DNA from: Micavibrio aeruginosavorus ARL-13
Lineage (GTDB): Bacteria > Pseudomonadota > Alphaproteobacteria > Micavibrionales > Micavibrionaceae
Assembly: GCF_000226315.1 (NCBI RefSeq)
Contig: NC_016026.1
Coordinates: 558,001-622,000 of the forward strand
DNA length: 64,000 nucleotides
Direction of reading: 5' to 3'
The stretch's first letter is position 1. Each line of letters begins with the position of its first letter. A model generated the notes under the pieces. That model saw only the letters and a program-made list of their open reading frames with translations. It was not told the origin of the DNA and did no database searches. The translations under genes and the position numbers were made by a program. Positions 25,608 through 32,671 of this stretch are shown piece after piece.

Positions 25608-26103
25608 TCGCCCATAACACAGCCAAAGCCCGGAGCCCCGTCAAAAGGGCCCGGGTTCTTGCCGGCGTCCCTGCGTATTGGTCATTCCCGCACACATCCC
25701 AGATAACATCCTGCTCCTGCGGTGTCAGCACTTCCAGCGCCTTCTCAAGCCGGATTTGGTAATCGGTCTTTGATGCGAATGGGTCCTGCCCGCGGCGGCC
25801 GGAAACGAAATCCCCATACATTGGCGTTGTACGCGGCAGTTTCCCGGCACAGAAAAAATAGAACGTAAACCGGCACCCGGCCTTCCACATGTCCTCGGTG
25901 ATGGTCCCGGCGTTCAGGTACCAATCCAGCTTGCATGTGATCTTTGCGCGCTGGCGGACCTGCACGACCCCGCCCTTGGCATCCCGATCAACAGCCTCGA
26001 TCGATACACCGCCTTCCTGCCGCATACGTTCTGGGGTGGCGAACTCGCTGGCCTTGATCAGGGGCGCTTTGTCTGCGGCTGATTTCTTGGTCTTTTTGGT
26101 CAT
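25591..26103 (-). CDS. Hypothetical early-operon terminal protein, possible late regulator
   Basis: 170 residues. A basic lysine-rich N-terminus and a C-terminal helical region (RLEKALEVLTPQEQDVIWDVCG, ARTRALLTGLRALAVL) that could be an HTH. It is the last gene of the early operon, next upstream of the late operon, where lambdoid phages place their late activator. The role is inferred from position only. Its start overlaps the DUF1376 gene by 4 bp. Confidence 0.55.
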   Translation of the reverse strand: MTKKTKKSAADKAPLIKASEFATPERMRQEGGVSIEAVDRDAKGGVVQVRQRAKITCKLDWYLNAGTITEDMWKAGCRFTFYFFCAGKLPRTTPMYGDFVSGRRGQDPFASKTDYQIRLEKALEVLTPQEQDVIWDVCGNDQYAGTPARTRALLTGLRALAVLWAITNQT

Positions 26104-27104
26104 GCTGCGGTCTCCTGTGTGGGTTTGGCTGGGGTGTAGACGAGCTGGATGTCTGCTCCGAGGGCACGTTGCAGAGCGGTGAAATAGTCGGTCTTGACGC
26201 GGTCCATGGCGAACTTACCCGGCATCGTCAGAACCGGGGCTGACCAGAGGGCGTCGCGGAACCATGCCACCGTGGCCGCGGCGCCGATCTCGGCGGCGAT
26301 GGCGCGTTGCCAATCGGCCATGTCTTCGGTGCTGATGGCTTTTGGTTCCGGCACGTTCAGGGCGGCATCGAGATAATACTGCTCATGCAGCCATTTCTTT
26401 GCATGCGTCACGAACTTTGGCTCGATCTTGTTCTCGGCGCATTTCCGGGCGTAGGCCTTGGCCGCACGGGTCATCTGGGCGGGATCAGCGCCTTTGAACA
26501 TGATCTGATTCAGGAACTGCGCCCGCGCCGCGGTTTCCCCTTCGTCGCTGGGATATGCGGCCCAGAACTCAGCGAACCCGCTGTCATCGGCAATCGGTCG
26601 TGGCTTCGGTTTGGTTCCACGTGAAACCTTTTCACCCGAAGGGGGCAAGGGGGATTCTTTTAATTGGTTATTGGGTTCTTGGTTAGTTGGTACGCCCGTG
26701 GGTTCAGCCGTTGCAACGTCCGTACCAACAGCCGTTGAACCTGTTTCGTTATCTTTCAATGCCTTGCGCGCCTCAGCGGACAATTTTCCGGCGACGCTCT
26801 TTTGCTCAATATTTGCACGAGATTTTTCTAATTTTTTCGTGCATACGACGTTGCGAATTTTTCCATTCTCGACATAGATTTTTTTGTGCACCTCGATCAG
26901 GGCCTTTTTAATCGCCTTCCATTTCGGTCCGGTCTTCGTGCTGTACTGCAGGACTTTGTCATCATCCAGCAGGTCGTCATTGGTCGCATAGATCATGTCC
27001 AGCACCCGGCGATAGGCCAGTTCTGTCATCGGGTCCATTTGCTGGGTACCGTCCAGCGCATCCTTTGCGCACCATTCAACGAAGAGAACCTTGTGTTCGG
27101 TCAT
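26100..27104 (-). CDS. DUF1376/YdaU-family phage replication protein
   Basis: 334 residues. The N-terminal ~90 residues match DUF1376 (MDPMTELAYRRVLDMIYATN). A low-complexity linker follows, then a C-terminal helical region (FAEFWAAYPSDEGETAARAQF) resembling the domain of phage O-like replication initiators. It probably recruits the host helicase at the phage origin. It overlaps neighbours by 4 bp on both sides in a coupled early operon. Confidence 0.72.
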   Translation of the reverse strand: MTEHKVLFVEWCAKDALDGTQQMDPMTELAYRRVLDMIYATNDDLLDDDKVLQYSTKTGPKWKAIKKALIEVHKKIYVENGKIRNVVCTKKLEKSRANIEQKSVAGKLSAEARKALKDNETGSTAVGTDVATAEPTGVPTNQEPNNQLKESPLPPSGEKVSRGTKPKPRPIADDSGFAEFWAAYPSDEGETAARAQFLNQIMFKGADPAQMTRAAKAYARKCAENKIEPKFVTHAKKWLHEQYYLDAALNVPEPKAISTEDMADWQRAIAAEIGAAATVAWFRDALWSAPVLTMPGKFAMDRVKTDYFTALQRALGADIQLVYTPAKPTQETAA

Positions 27105-28237
27105 GCTACGGCCCCCGCAAACAACGGGCCAGCGTCTTTGCTTTTCTCTGGCGTATCTGCCTTGACAGAAACCAATCCAGCACGTAGTCGGTCACGGGCA
27201 ATGTCGATATAATCGGCATTTAACTCGATCAGGATGGAATCCAGCCCCATGCTTTCCGCAACCAGCCCCGTAGTGCCAGATCCGCCGAATGGATCCAAAA
27301 CAACCCCACCAGATGGGCACCCGGCCAACAGGCAACGCCGGACCAGTTCCGGCGGGAACGTGGCAAAATGCGCGCCGCTGAATGCATGGGTCGGGATTTC
27401 CCAGACCTGCATATAAGCGGGTTCATAATTGCGCAGTGCCCGCCCGTTGGATTGCTGCTCCGCTTTGGACATGTGATCCCAGCGGTCATTAAACCCGGCA
27501 TGCCGGCGGCTATGCCCCCGCTGCTTTTCCGGAAGGTTTTCGCCAAGCGTATGGCGGCCATAAGTGTCCCGTCCTCGGGTTTTGTGTGGTGTCCGGCCAT
27601 CCTTGTTAAATTTACCGTGCGAACCTTCGTCGCCCCAGCTGGACGGTGCGTAATAATCACCAGACGTCTTTTGCTGAACCCTGACATCCTGATGGTTGTA
27701 AAAATACTTTCTGGATTTTGTCAGAAGAAAGATTTTTTCATGTGCGACTGCGGGGCGATCTTTGGCACTGTCGGGCATTGCGTTGGGTTTTGCCCACACA
27801 ATTTCAGACCGGACCCACCACCGGGCTTTGCTGCCTTCCGGTTCCCATTCCTGCAAGGCAATAGCCAGGCGGTTGGGCAGCATGCAAAGGTCTTTGGCTT
27901 TCAATTTCCCTTGGATGGTGCTGAAAGGCTTGTCCCGGAATGCCCGGTCATCATTTTGGATGTCTTTGGCCGGGCGGCCGTTCGGGGTTGATGCATAGCA
28001 ATCCCCATAGTTCAGCCACACGGTTCCGGTTTTTTTCAGGACGCGGTGAATTTCTGCGAACACTGCGACTATGTTCTGGATATGCTCGGACAGCGTCATT
28101 TCCATGCCAAGCTGCCCTTCGACGCCATAATCGCGCAGGCCCCAGTATGGTGGGCTGGTCACGACAATATCTACAGATTCATCGGGCAACGATTTTAAAC
28201 GATCAATTACATCACCGTGTAGTATTTGAACGGTCAT
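27101..28237 (-). CDS. Phage DNA methyltransferase (N4-cytosine/N6-adenine, beta class)
   Basis: 378 residues. Catalytic motif IV TSPPYWGLRDYG lies near residue 29, and the SAM-binding motif FGGSGTTGLVAE near residue 320, i.e. the beta-class order with a central target-recognition region. TSPPYW is usual for N4-cytosine or some N6-adenine enzymes. No restriction partner is nearby, so it is probably an orphan enzyme protecting phage DNA or affecting regulation. Confidence 0.88.
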   Translation of the reverse strand: MTVQILHGDVIDRLKSLPDESVDIVVTSPPYWGLRDYGVEGQLGMEMTLSEHIQNIVAVFAEIHRVLKKTGTVWLNYGDCYASTPNGRPAKDIQNDDRAFRDKPFSTIQGKLKAKDLCMLPNRLAIALQEWEPEGSKARWWVRSEIVWAKPNAMPDSAKDRPAVAHEKIFLLTKSRKYFYNHQDVRVQQKTSGDYYAPSSWGDEGSHGKFNKDGRTPHKTRGRDTYGRHTLGENLPEKQRGHSRRHAGFNDRWDHMSKAEQQSNGRALRNYEPAYMQVWEIPTHAFSGAHFATFPPELVRRCLLAGCPSGGVVLDPFGGSGTTGLVAESMGLDSILIELNADYIDIARDRLRAGLVSVKADTPEKSKDAGPLFAGAVA

Positions 28238-28419
28238 TTCTGAATCCCTTCCAAAATCGTGCGCTTATCGCCTTTTTTGACCCAATCAACGGTTTGCATA
28301 CGGCGCAGGTTGTTCAGTGCGGCGTCCATGGCAACGCTGTGCGGGAAGGTCAACAATTCCTCGCGTCCGGTCGTTTTGTATTTGACGGTCAGCTGGTATT
28401 TTTTGCGGTTCAGGGTCAT
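28234..28419 (-). CDS. Small basic phage protein (61 aa)
   Basis: Starts in a 4-bp overlap with the upstream gene and ends in a 4-bp overlap with the methyltransferase gene, so it is translated in the same chain. Basic, beta-rich N-terminus (NRKKYQLTVKYKTTGREELL). No family recognised. Confidence 0.6.
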   Translation of the reverse strand: MTLNRKKYQLTVKYKTTGREELLTFPHSVAMDAALNNLRRMQTVDWVKKGDKRTILEGIQK

Positions 28420-28616
28420 TGCGCTCTCCGTTTCCCGAACATCTTTTCGGCGACGTTTTTCATGTGCTGGCCATCAAAGGCGTTGTGAATCCATTCCGGT
28501 TTAATCATCACGGTGCCGGTTTCGTGCCAGAGCTTTGCGGCCTTGTGGCGCAACTCTGCATCGTTCATCGGCGTATAGGGCTGGTACCGGGCCAAGCTGG
28601 TGCGAGGGTGGGTCAT
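28416..28616 (-). CDS. Small phage protein (66 aa)
   Basis: Coupled by 4-bp overlaps to RusA upstream and the 61-residue gene downstream. Helical, basic, with a central AELRHKAAKLWHETG helix. No family recognised; early-operon accessory. Confidence 0.6.
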   Translation of the reverse strand: MTHPRTSLARYQPYTPMNDAELRHKAAKLWHETGTVMIKPEWIHNAFDGQHMKNVAEKMFGKRRAQ

Positions 28617-28963
28617 GGCTGTATCTCCTTGATCGTCACATAAACGCCGTTGCCGGTGTTTAGGCGCGTCATTCGCATGTCATCAATCTGGCAATCGTTC
28701 AGGTAGACACCGGATTCTTCCAAAAAATCGGACAGGGCTTTTTCGAAGTTTGCGATGTCCCGGCGGCGCTTGTCCGGAAAACCGAACCCGTAATGCACAA
28801 TCAGACGACCGGTCATTGGGGCGATGGTTTCGATCTGTGATTTGAGGGCCTGCTCCGCTTCCGCCGACCATGCGCGATAGCGTGCCGATTTGATCACCCG
28901 GCCATTTACGGCGCGGTATGCGGCATTCACGGATGGGGGGATAGGGAGCAGGGCCTCGAACAT
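28613..28963 (-). CDS. RusA-family Holliday junction resolvase
   Basis: 116 residues. The family signatures are present: PPSVNAAYR near the N-terminus, the acidic/basic core DKRRRDIANFEKALSDFL with catalytic aspartates, and a final strand NTGNGVYVTI. Known activity: a small dimeric, metal-dependent endonuclease that cleaves four-way DNA junctions, used in phages to resolve recombination intermediates before packaging. It starts one base after the GapR gene stop. Confidence 0.88.
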   Translation of the reverse strand: MFEALLPIPPSVNAAYRAVNGRVIKSARYRAWSAEAEQALKSQIETIAPMTGRLIVHYGFGFPDKRRRDIANFEKALSDFLEESGVYLNDCQIDDMRMTRLNTGNGVYVTIKEIQP

Positions 28964-29251
28964 TTATTCCATCCCGATCGCGGCTTTGTACGATTCCCGC
29001 AACATGTCGCGTTCCCGACGTTTTTCGAGGTCGATTTTGCGTTCGCGCACGATCTCGCGGATGGTTTTGGTATCAAACCCAGTGGCCTTAGCCTCGGCGT
29101 ACACGTCCTTGATGTCTTCGTTCAGGGCGTCTTTTTCCTCACCCAGACGCTCAAGGCGTTCAATGAAGGCTTTCAGGCGCTTACCCGTCACGCCATCAAC
29201 CTCGCGTTCTCCATCGCTGTTGTGGCCGATTCCTGGCGTATCCTCTGTCAT
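28964..29251 (-). CDS. GapR-family (DUF2312) DNA-binding protein
   Basis: 95 residues with the GapR pattern: a coiled-coil region (LKAFIERLERLGEEKDALN), the DIKDVYAEAKATGFDTK core, and a C-terminal basic helix. In alphaproteobacteria GapR binds overtwisted DNA ahead of replication forks and stimulates topoisomerases. A phage copy in the replication operon suggests help with phage replication topology or interference with the host protein. Confidence 0.87.
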   Translation of the reverse strand: MTEDTPGIGHNSDGEREVDGVTGKRLKAFIERLERLGEEKDALNEDIKDVYAEAKATGFDTKTIREIVRERKIDLEKRRERDMLRESYKAAIGME

Positions 29252-29272
29252 GGTGTCCTCGTTTGATTGTGA

Positions 29273-29467
29273 TTAAAGGGGCAGGCGACCTTGCTTGGCG
29301 TCCGGCTTTGGTCGCGGGATGCCAGCAACGTCACAAAGACGATCGATAAAGTCGTGTCGAAGAATCCAGAAGGTCAGGAACCCTGCACACAGAATCCGGA
29401 CGTCACGGTTTCTGGCTGCTGATAGTCCGTGCCAACCGTGGATCTGGATCAGTATTGATTTCGGCAT
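29273..29467 (-). CDS. Small phage protein (64 aa)
   Basis: Begins at ATG 29467 just after GGGGGAG. It overlaps the 3' end of the upstream gene by 65 bp in another frame. A hydrophobic stretch (DVRILCAGFLTFWIL) suggests a membrane segment. No family recognised. Confidence 0.5.
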   Translation of the reverse strand: MPKSILIQIHGWHGLSAARNRDVRILCAGFLTFWILRHDFIDRLCDVAGIPRPKPDAKQGRLPL

Positions 29468-29846
29468 GTTCTCCCCCACTGAGAATGCTCATAATTTGCT
29501 GTATTCGATGATTGTCTAAGCCGGACGGCTTCACTGAATTGCGGTCGGCAAGGCACAAAACGGCCTCATGAACCTCGTCGAACTCCCGCATGAGTTGGAT
29601 GAGGGTGGCAGCTGATGGGGCATTAGCCCCTTCCATGATGTTTCGGATCGTGCGCGCGTTCTTACCCACACACCGCGCAACACGTTTCCCCGGGGCCGAC
29701 AACCCGGACACAGCCGACCGCAAAGCGCTTGATACGCTTTCGGCCACCATATCGGATGTAATCACCCCGGATTGCATCATGGCTTTTTCACCCCGCAACC
29801 TGCGCGGCGGAAAAGTTCGGTCATTTTTTGTGAAAGACATTTCCAT
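29403..29846 (-). CDS. Hypothetical protein, possible HTH regulator (147 aa)
   Basis: Central region has a helical stretch NARTIRNIMEGANAPSAATL, similar to the recognition part of repressor-type HTHs that bind in response to copy state. It lies second or third after the Cro-like gene, where lambdoid phages carry CII-type activators. An internal ATG at 29780 is an alternative start with GGGGTG upstream; the longer frame has GAGG four bases ahead of its ATG. Confidence 0.55.
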   Translation of the reverse strand: MEMSFTKNDRTFPPRRLRGEKAMMQSGVITSDMVAESVSSALRSAVSGLSAPGKRVARCVGKNARTIRNIMEGANAPSAATLIQLMREFDEVHEAVLCLADRNSVKPSGLDNHRIQQIMSILSGGEHAEINTDPDPRLARTISSQKP

Positions 29847-29890
29847 ACGTCCTCTGTCATGGTTTCGACATGACGAGGAAGGGACGGAAA

Positions 29891-30100
29891 ATGGAAAGCA
29901 CTGAGAACGTTATTCAATTTCCCAAAGGGCGCACCGGCTGCAACCGGTTGCGCGCCCCTGGACCAGAACTCGATATGGCCCGGGATTTCTTGGCCATAGC
30001 CAATTACCTGGACAGCATTTCCCACCGGACGGACTGGTCCGGATGGGTTGGAACCATTGCAAATGAAATTCGAGAAATGGCGAGAGATATTGGCGGATAG
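29891..30100 (+). CDS. Small phage protein on the opposite strand (69 aa)
   Basis: Begins at ATG 29891 preceded by GGAAGGG. Sequence MESTENVIQFPKGRTG and a helical C-terminus look protein-like. It is oriented against the early operon in which it lies, so the operon transcript is antisense to it. No family recognised. Confidence 0.55.
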   Translation: MESTENVIQFPKGRTGCNRLRAPGPELDMARDFLAIANYLDSISHRTDWSGWVGTIANEIREMARDIGG

Positions 30101-30102
30101 CA

Positions 30103-30210
30103 TCAGAAACCATCCTCCAGATTGACGGCCGCATTGACGGCCATGCCGACCAAAACAGCAATAATTGCCAGAAATGCAACGATCCCAATAAACAGCAGTA
30201 AAATTGTCAT
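30103..30210 (-). CDS. Small membrane protein next to the Cro-like gene (35 aa)
   Basis: A short frame from ATG 30210, with GGAGG at good spacing and a 4-bp overlap with the Cro-like gene stop. It encodes one hydrophobic helix of about 25 residues (MTILLLFIGIVAFLAIIAVL) and an acidic tail. Translational coupling and the strong ribosome binding site argue it is real. Confidence 0.55.
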   Translation of the reverse strand: MTILLLFIGIVAFLAIIAVLVGMAVNAAVNLEDGF

Positions 30211-30404
30211 ACCTTGACCTCCGCATAGAAGCTGTCGGCGGTGACTTTCCCGCCGGTGGCCTCAATAATCCGGTTCATGATTGGCTTGACGGGAATGCGC
30301 CGACCGCTGCGGTAATGGCCAACAGCATTCGCGGTTACGGAGATTTTCCGCGCGAATTCGGCGTTTGAGGTGTTTGTGTCGGTAAGGTGCTGATCCAGTG
30401 TCAT
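30207..30404 (-). CDS. Cro-like regulator (65 aa)
   Basis: From ATG 30404 the protein has an HTH (NAEFARKISVTANAVGHYRSG) resembling YdaS/Cro-type phage regulators. It is the first gene of the leftward early operon and its start lies next to operator O1. The frame can be extended upstream over the operator sequence, but that extension is unlike a protein. Probable role: competes with the repressor at the shared operators to commit to lytic growth. Confidence 0.75.
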   Translation of the reverse strand: MTLDQHLTDTNTSNAEFARKISVTANAVGHYRSGRRIPVKPIMNRIIEATGGKVTADSFYAEVKV

Positions 30405-30410
30405 GGAGCA

Positions 30411-30431
30411 ATACAAACATATTGTTTGTAT
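30411..30431. promoter_or_regulatory. Operator O1 of the immunity switch
   Basis: A perfect 21-bp inverted repeat, ATACAAACA-N3-TGTTTGTAT, just upstream of the Cro-like gene. A minus-strand promoter is plausible here (-35 TTGCCT, 17-bp spacer, -10 TATGTT), with its -10 inside O1. Confidence 0.88.
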
Positions 30432-30446
30432 CCAATCAAGGCAAAA

Positions 30447-30467
30447 ATACAAACAGTGTGTTTGTAT
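30447..30467. promoter_or_regulatory. Operator O2 of the immunity switch
   Basis: A second perfect copy of ATACAAACA-N3-TGTTTGTAT, centred 36 bp from O1 and 43 bp before the repressor-gene centre-proximal start region (start codon at 30500). Confidence 0.88.
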
Positions 30468-30499
30468 CTAAAATTTAAGATTTTCCCTACTATTTCATT

Positions 30500-30808
30500 G
30501 TGAAACATAGACTTAAGGAAATTAGAAAAGATCTGGGCTTGACCCAGACCCAACTGGCAGAGATGTGCGGATCATCTCTACAGATGATCCAGTATATCGA
30601 AAATGGTCAACGGCAATTGACCCCGAAGTGGATGGAAAAGATTGAATCGGCTCTCGGCGTAGAGCCATGGATGCTTTGGGTTGATCCCAAAACAACGGTC
30701 GATGAAAAGGATCGGGAAATCTTATCCCGCTATCGTGCACTGCCTGATAACTTGCGTGCCGCCGTTGATGCGATTTTGTTCGGGGAACAGAAAGATGTTG
30801 CCAAATAA
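30500..30808 (+). CDS. Prophage repressor, XRE family (CI-like, 102 aa)
   Basis: HTH in residues 5-58 (RLKEIRKDLGLTQTQLAEMCG then GSSLQMIQYIENG). The C-terminal half is short and lacks the LexA/CI autoprotease catalytic domain, so induction cannot be by RecA-stimulated self-cleavage of this protein. GTG start with no obvious Shine-Dalgarno. It is divergent from the Cro-like gene across operators O1 and O2, and the same operator recurs before the recombination operon. Confidence 0.8.
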   Translation: MKHRLKEIRKDLGLTQTQLAEMCGSSLQMIQYIENGQRQLTPKWMEKIESALGVEPWMLWVDPKTTVDEKDREILSRYRALPDNLRAAVDAILFGEQKDVAK

Positions 30809-31514
30809 AAACACTCCCCATAAATGGTCGCATTATACCGTTTTTTTACTCCTGTTTTGTATTGGGATTGCGTTTTTTTCTGCCGCCCCAGTTTCGTCCT
30901 TTATCATTTGGGGATGTTCGCTGTGCTTTCTCCCAGTATGGGGAGCAGGAAAGGGGGCGCGCTCTCTCTTGGGGGTAAGGCCGCCTCATTCAGAAATTAA
31001 TGCGAATACAATTAGAAACCGAGATTTTTATAATCATCATAGCGATATTATTAAGGGCTATAAACTGTTAGTGACGCTGAATTTTTGGACGCCCTTAGAA
31101 TACTTAAAAATGCACGGTGTTTTGTTCAAAACCCCAGAAGAAACATTTGAAATTAACCCTCGCTTTGGGGCGTGGATTCCATATTTAGGCGAAACCTCCA
31201 CACCATCACCGCACGCATCTGTTTTTGGATTAGTAATTCCTGATGAGGTTTTGCCAATCCTGATGCATTACAGGGAAATTGTGGAGGCTGATTTTCCACC
31301 GGATGAAAAATTCAGGCGGTTGCAAAAAATGACCGCCGATGACACCAATCCGAATTGGTTGCGACATATCCAATATGCATTACATGGGAAATATTCTGAC
31401 ATGGCGGAATATTGGGCAATAAACGATCTTACATCTTTGCAAGGGGTTGGCCCGGCAAAAGCGCGCAAGTTAATTGGGCGGGGTATTTATACCGCAGACC
31501 AAATTCTGCAATAA
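30795..31514 (+). CDS. Membrane protein with C-terminal helix-hairpin-helix, in the immunity region
   Basis: From ATG 30795 (overlapping the repressor gene by 14 bp) the protein has two membrane helices within residues 10-50, then about 190 soluble residues. The C-terminal 35 residues, LTSLQGVGPAKARKLIGRG, form a helix-hairpin-helix DNA-binding motif. Co-transcription with the repressor in the lysogen makes superinfection exclusion or anchoring of DNA at the membrane attractive, though unproven. A longer upstream frame would lie inside the repressor gene. Confidence 0.65.
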   Translation: MLPNKNTPHKWSHYTVFLLLFCIGIAFFSAAPVSSFIIWGCSLCFLPVWGAGKGARSLLGVRPPHSEINANTIRNRDFYNHHSDIIKGYKLLVTLNFWTPLEYLKMHGVLFKTPEETFEINPRFGAWIPYLGETSTPSPHASVFGLVIPDEVLPILMHYREIVEADFPPDEKFRRLQKMTADDTNPNWLRHIQYALHGKYSDMAEYWAINDLTSLQGVGPAKARKLIGRGIYTADQILQ

Positions 31515-31543
31515 AAACCCGCCCGGTGTGTGGTCCGGGCGGG
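31512..31543 (-). terminator. Terminator for the 31563 gene
   Basis: Perfect nine-bp stem CCCGCCCGG/CCGGGCGGG. Read leftwards it is followed by TTTTTATT. Read rightwards there is no T-run, so it mainly ends the minus-strand transcript. Confidence 0.75.
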
Positions 31544-31562
31544 CGTGGGGTAGAAATCTGTA

Positions 31563-31937
31563 TCAGGCTGCGCGGAATGACTGCGCGGCCTTTTGTTTTG
31601 CCGTTGCGATGTACACTTCGCTCATGATGCGGCTATCGCGTTGAATGGCACGATAGGTGGAAACGGCGGCACCCATTTCCTGAACCTTATGGCCCAGAAG
31701 GACGCAGAGCTGGTAACGGTGGATCAAGTCACGGCTACGCCCCAGTTGGGTGCGCAGGGCTCGGATCTCGGCAACCATGGATCGGACGTTGTTGCGCCAC
31801 TCTATGGTCATTTCATTCATGGCTTTACAGTCGATATAGCCAGGCTCAAGGGCGTCCCCATCCCTCAGCCCGTAAATTGAGTTTATAGTCATAATTTCCC
31901 CATACACGTCAGTGTTTTTGTTGTTTTTATTCGTCAC
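31563..31937 (-). CDS. Helical phage protein of unknown function (124 aa)
   Basis: Lysine/asparagine-rich start, then long helices (EWRNNVRSMVAEIRALRTQL, AAVSTYRAIQRDS) with no membrane segment. An internal ATG at 31892 is an alternative start. It is divergent from the XRE regulator across an AT-rich region, and has its own terminator. Not recognised. Confidence 0.55.
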   Translation of the reverse strand: MTNKNNKNTDVYGEIMTINSIYGLRDGDALEPGYIDCKAMNEMTIEWRNNVRSMVAEIRALRTQLGRSRDLIHRYQLCVLLGHKVQEMGAAVSTYRAIQRDSRIMSEVYIATAKQKAAQSFRAA

Positions 31938-32035
31938 ACCGAATAAAATATATTCTTATGGATAAAGAATAAAACTGGAAATTGCAATAAAAAATATGGT
32001 ACAAGAAATAAATTATTGCTTATTGGGGTAAATCT
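31938..32035. promoter_or_regulatory. Divergent AT-rich promoter region with an imperfect inverted repeat
   Basis: ATTCTTAT-N2-ATAAAGAAT at 31952-31970 is a near-palindrome, and GAATAAAA occurs twice around it. It lies between divergent genes and is a candidate binding site for the adjacent XRE regulator. Confidence 0.5.
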
Positions 32036-32671
32036 ATGGATTTTCAGGGTCTTATACCCGCAGCGCGCGCCCTTGTCGGATGGTCCCAAGCGGATCTGGC
32101 CAGTCGTGTTGGCATGACGCAGGCATCGATCGCCGGCATCGAAAAGGGGCGGGGCGATCCGCACAAATCATCGCTGGAAAAAATACGCGCGGCCTTTGAT
32201 CGGGTTGGTGTCGAGTTCCTGCCCAGTGGCGTTCAACTGCGCAGAACCCCGGTGTTTTTTATCGAGGGGGATACCTGGTACACCAGCCTTCTTGACGATG
32301 TTTCCGCCACCCTGCCAGATGGGGGCGAGGTGCTTATTGAGAATGTGGATGACCGCAAATCATCCCCACGGGTTATTGATCATCTGCGCCAGATGCGCCG
32401 CGCTGGTATTACATTCCGGATGACCGCAATGGAGGGCAATACGTACCTTTCCGCACCCGTGAGCTGGTACCGCTTTATTCCGGCCCAATACTTCAAAAAC
32501 TGGATTGTAATGGTGTACGGCGACAAGGTTGCATATTCCGTTGCCGATGAAACCGGGTGCATGGTTATTACCGATGCGAACCTGGCTGACGCCATGCGCA
32601 ACCGCTTTGACATGCTGTGGAACATGTTCCCGGAGCTGAAGATCGAAAGCACCGCGGCGGAGCGTATTTGA
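32036..32671 (+). CDS. XRE-family regulator with PLD-like C-terminal domain, coupled to the cyclodipeptide synthase
   Basis: 211 residues. N-terminal XRE HTH at residues 6-45 (IPAARALVGWSQADLASRVG, TQASIAGIEKG). The C-terminal ~140 residues (VLIENVDDRKSSPRV, LRQMRRAGITFRMTAMEGN, NWIVMVYGDKVAYSV) resemble the effector-binding half of TrmB-like or XRE regulators with a PLD-type fold. The stop overlaps the next ATG (TGATG), so synthesis of the two proteins is coupled. Good ribosome binding site (GGGGT) before ATG 32036. Confidence 0.78.
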   Translation: MDFQGLIPAARALVGWSQADLASRVGMTQASIAGIEKGRGDPHKSSLEKIRAAFDRVGVEFLPSGVQLRRTPVFFIEGDTWYTSLLDDVSATLPDGGEVLIENVDDRKSSPRVIDHLRQMRRAGITFRMTAMEGNTYLSAPVSWYRFIPAQYFKNWIVMVYGDKVAYSVADETGCMVITDANLADAMRNRFDMLWNMFPELKIESTAAERI

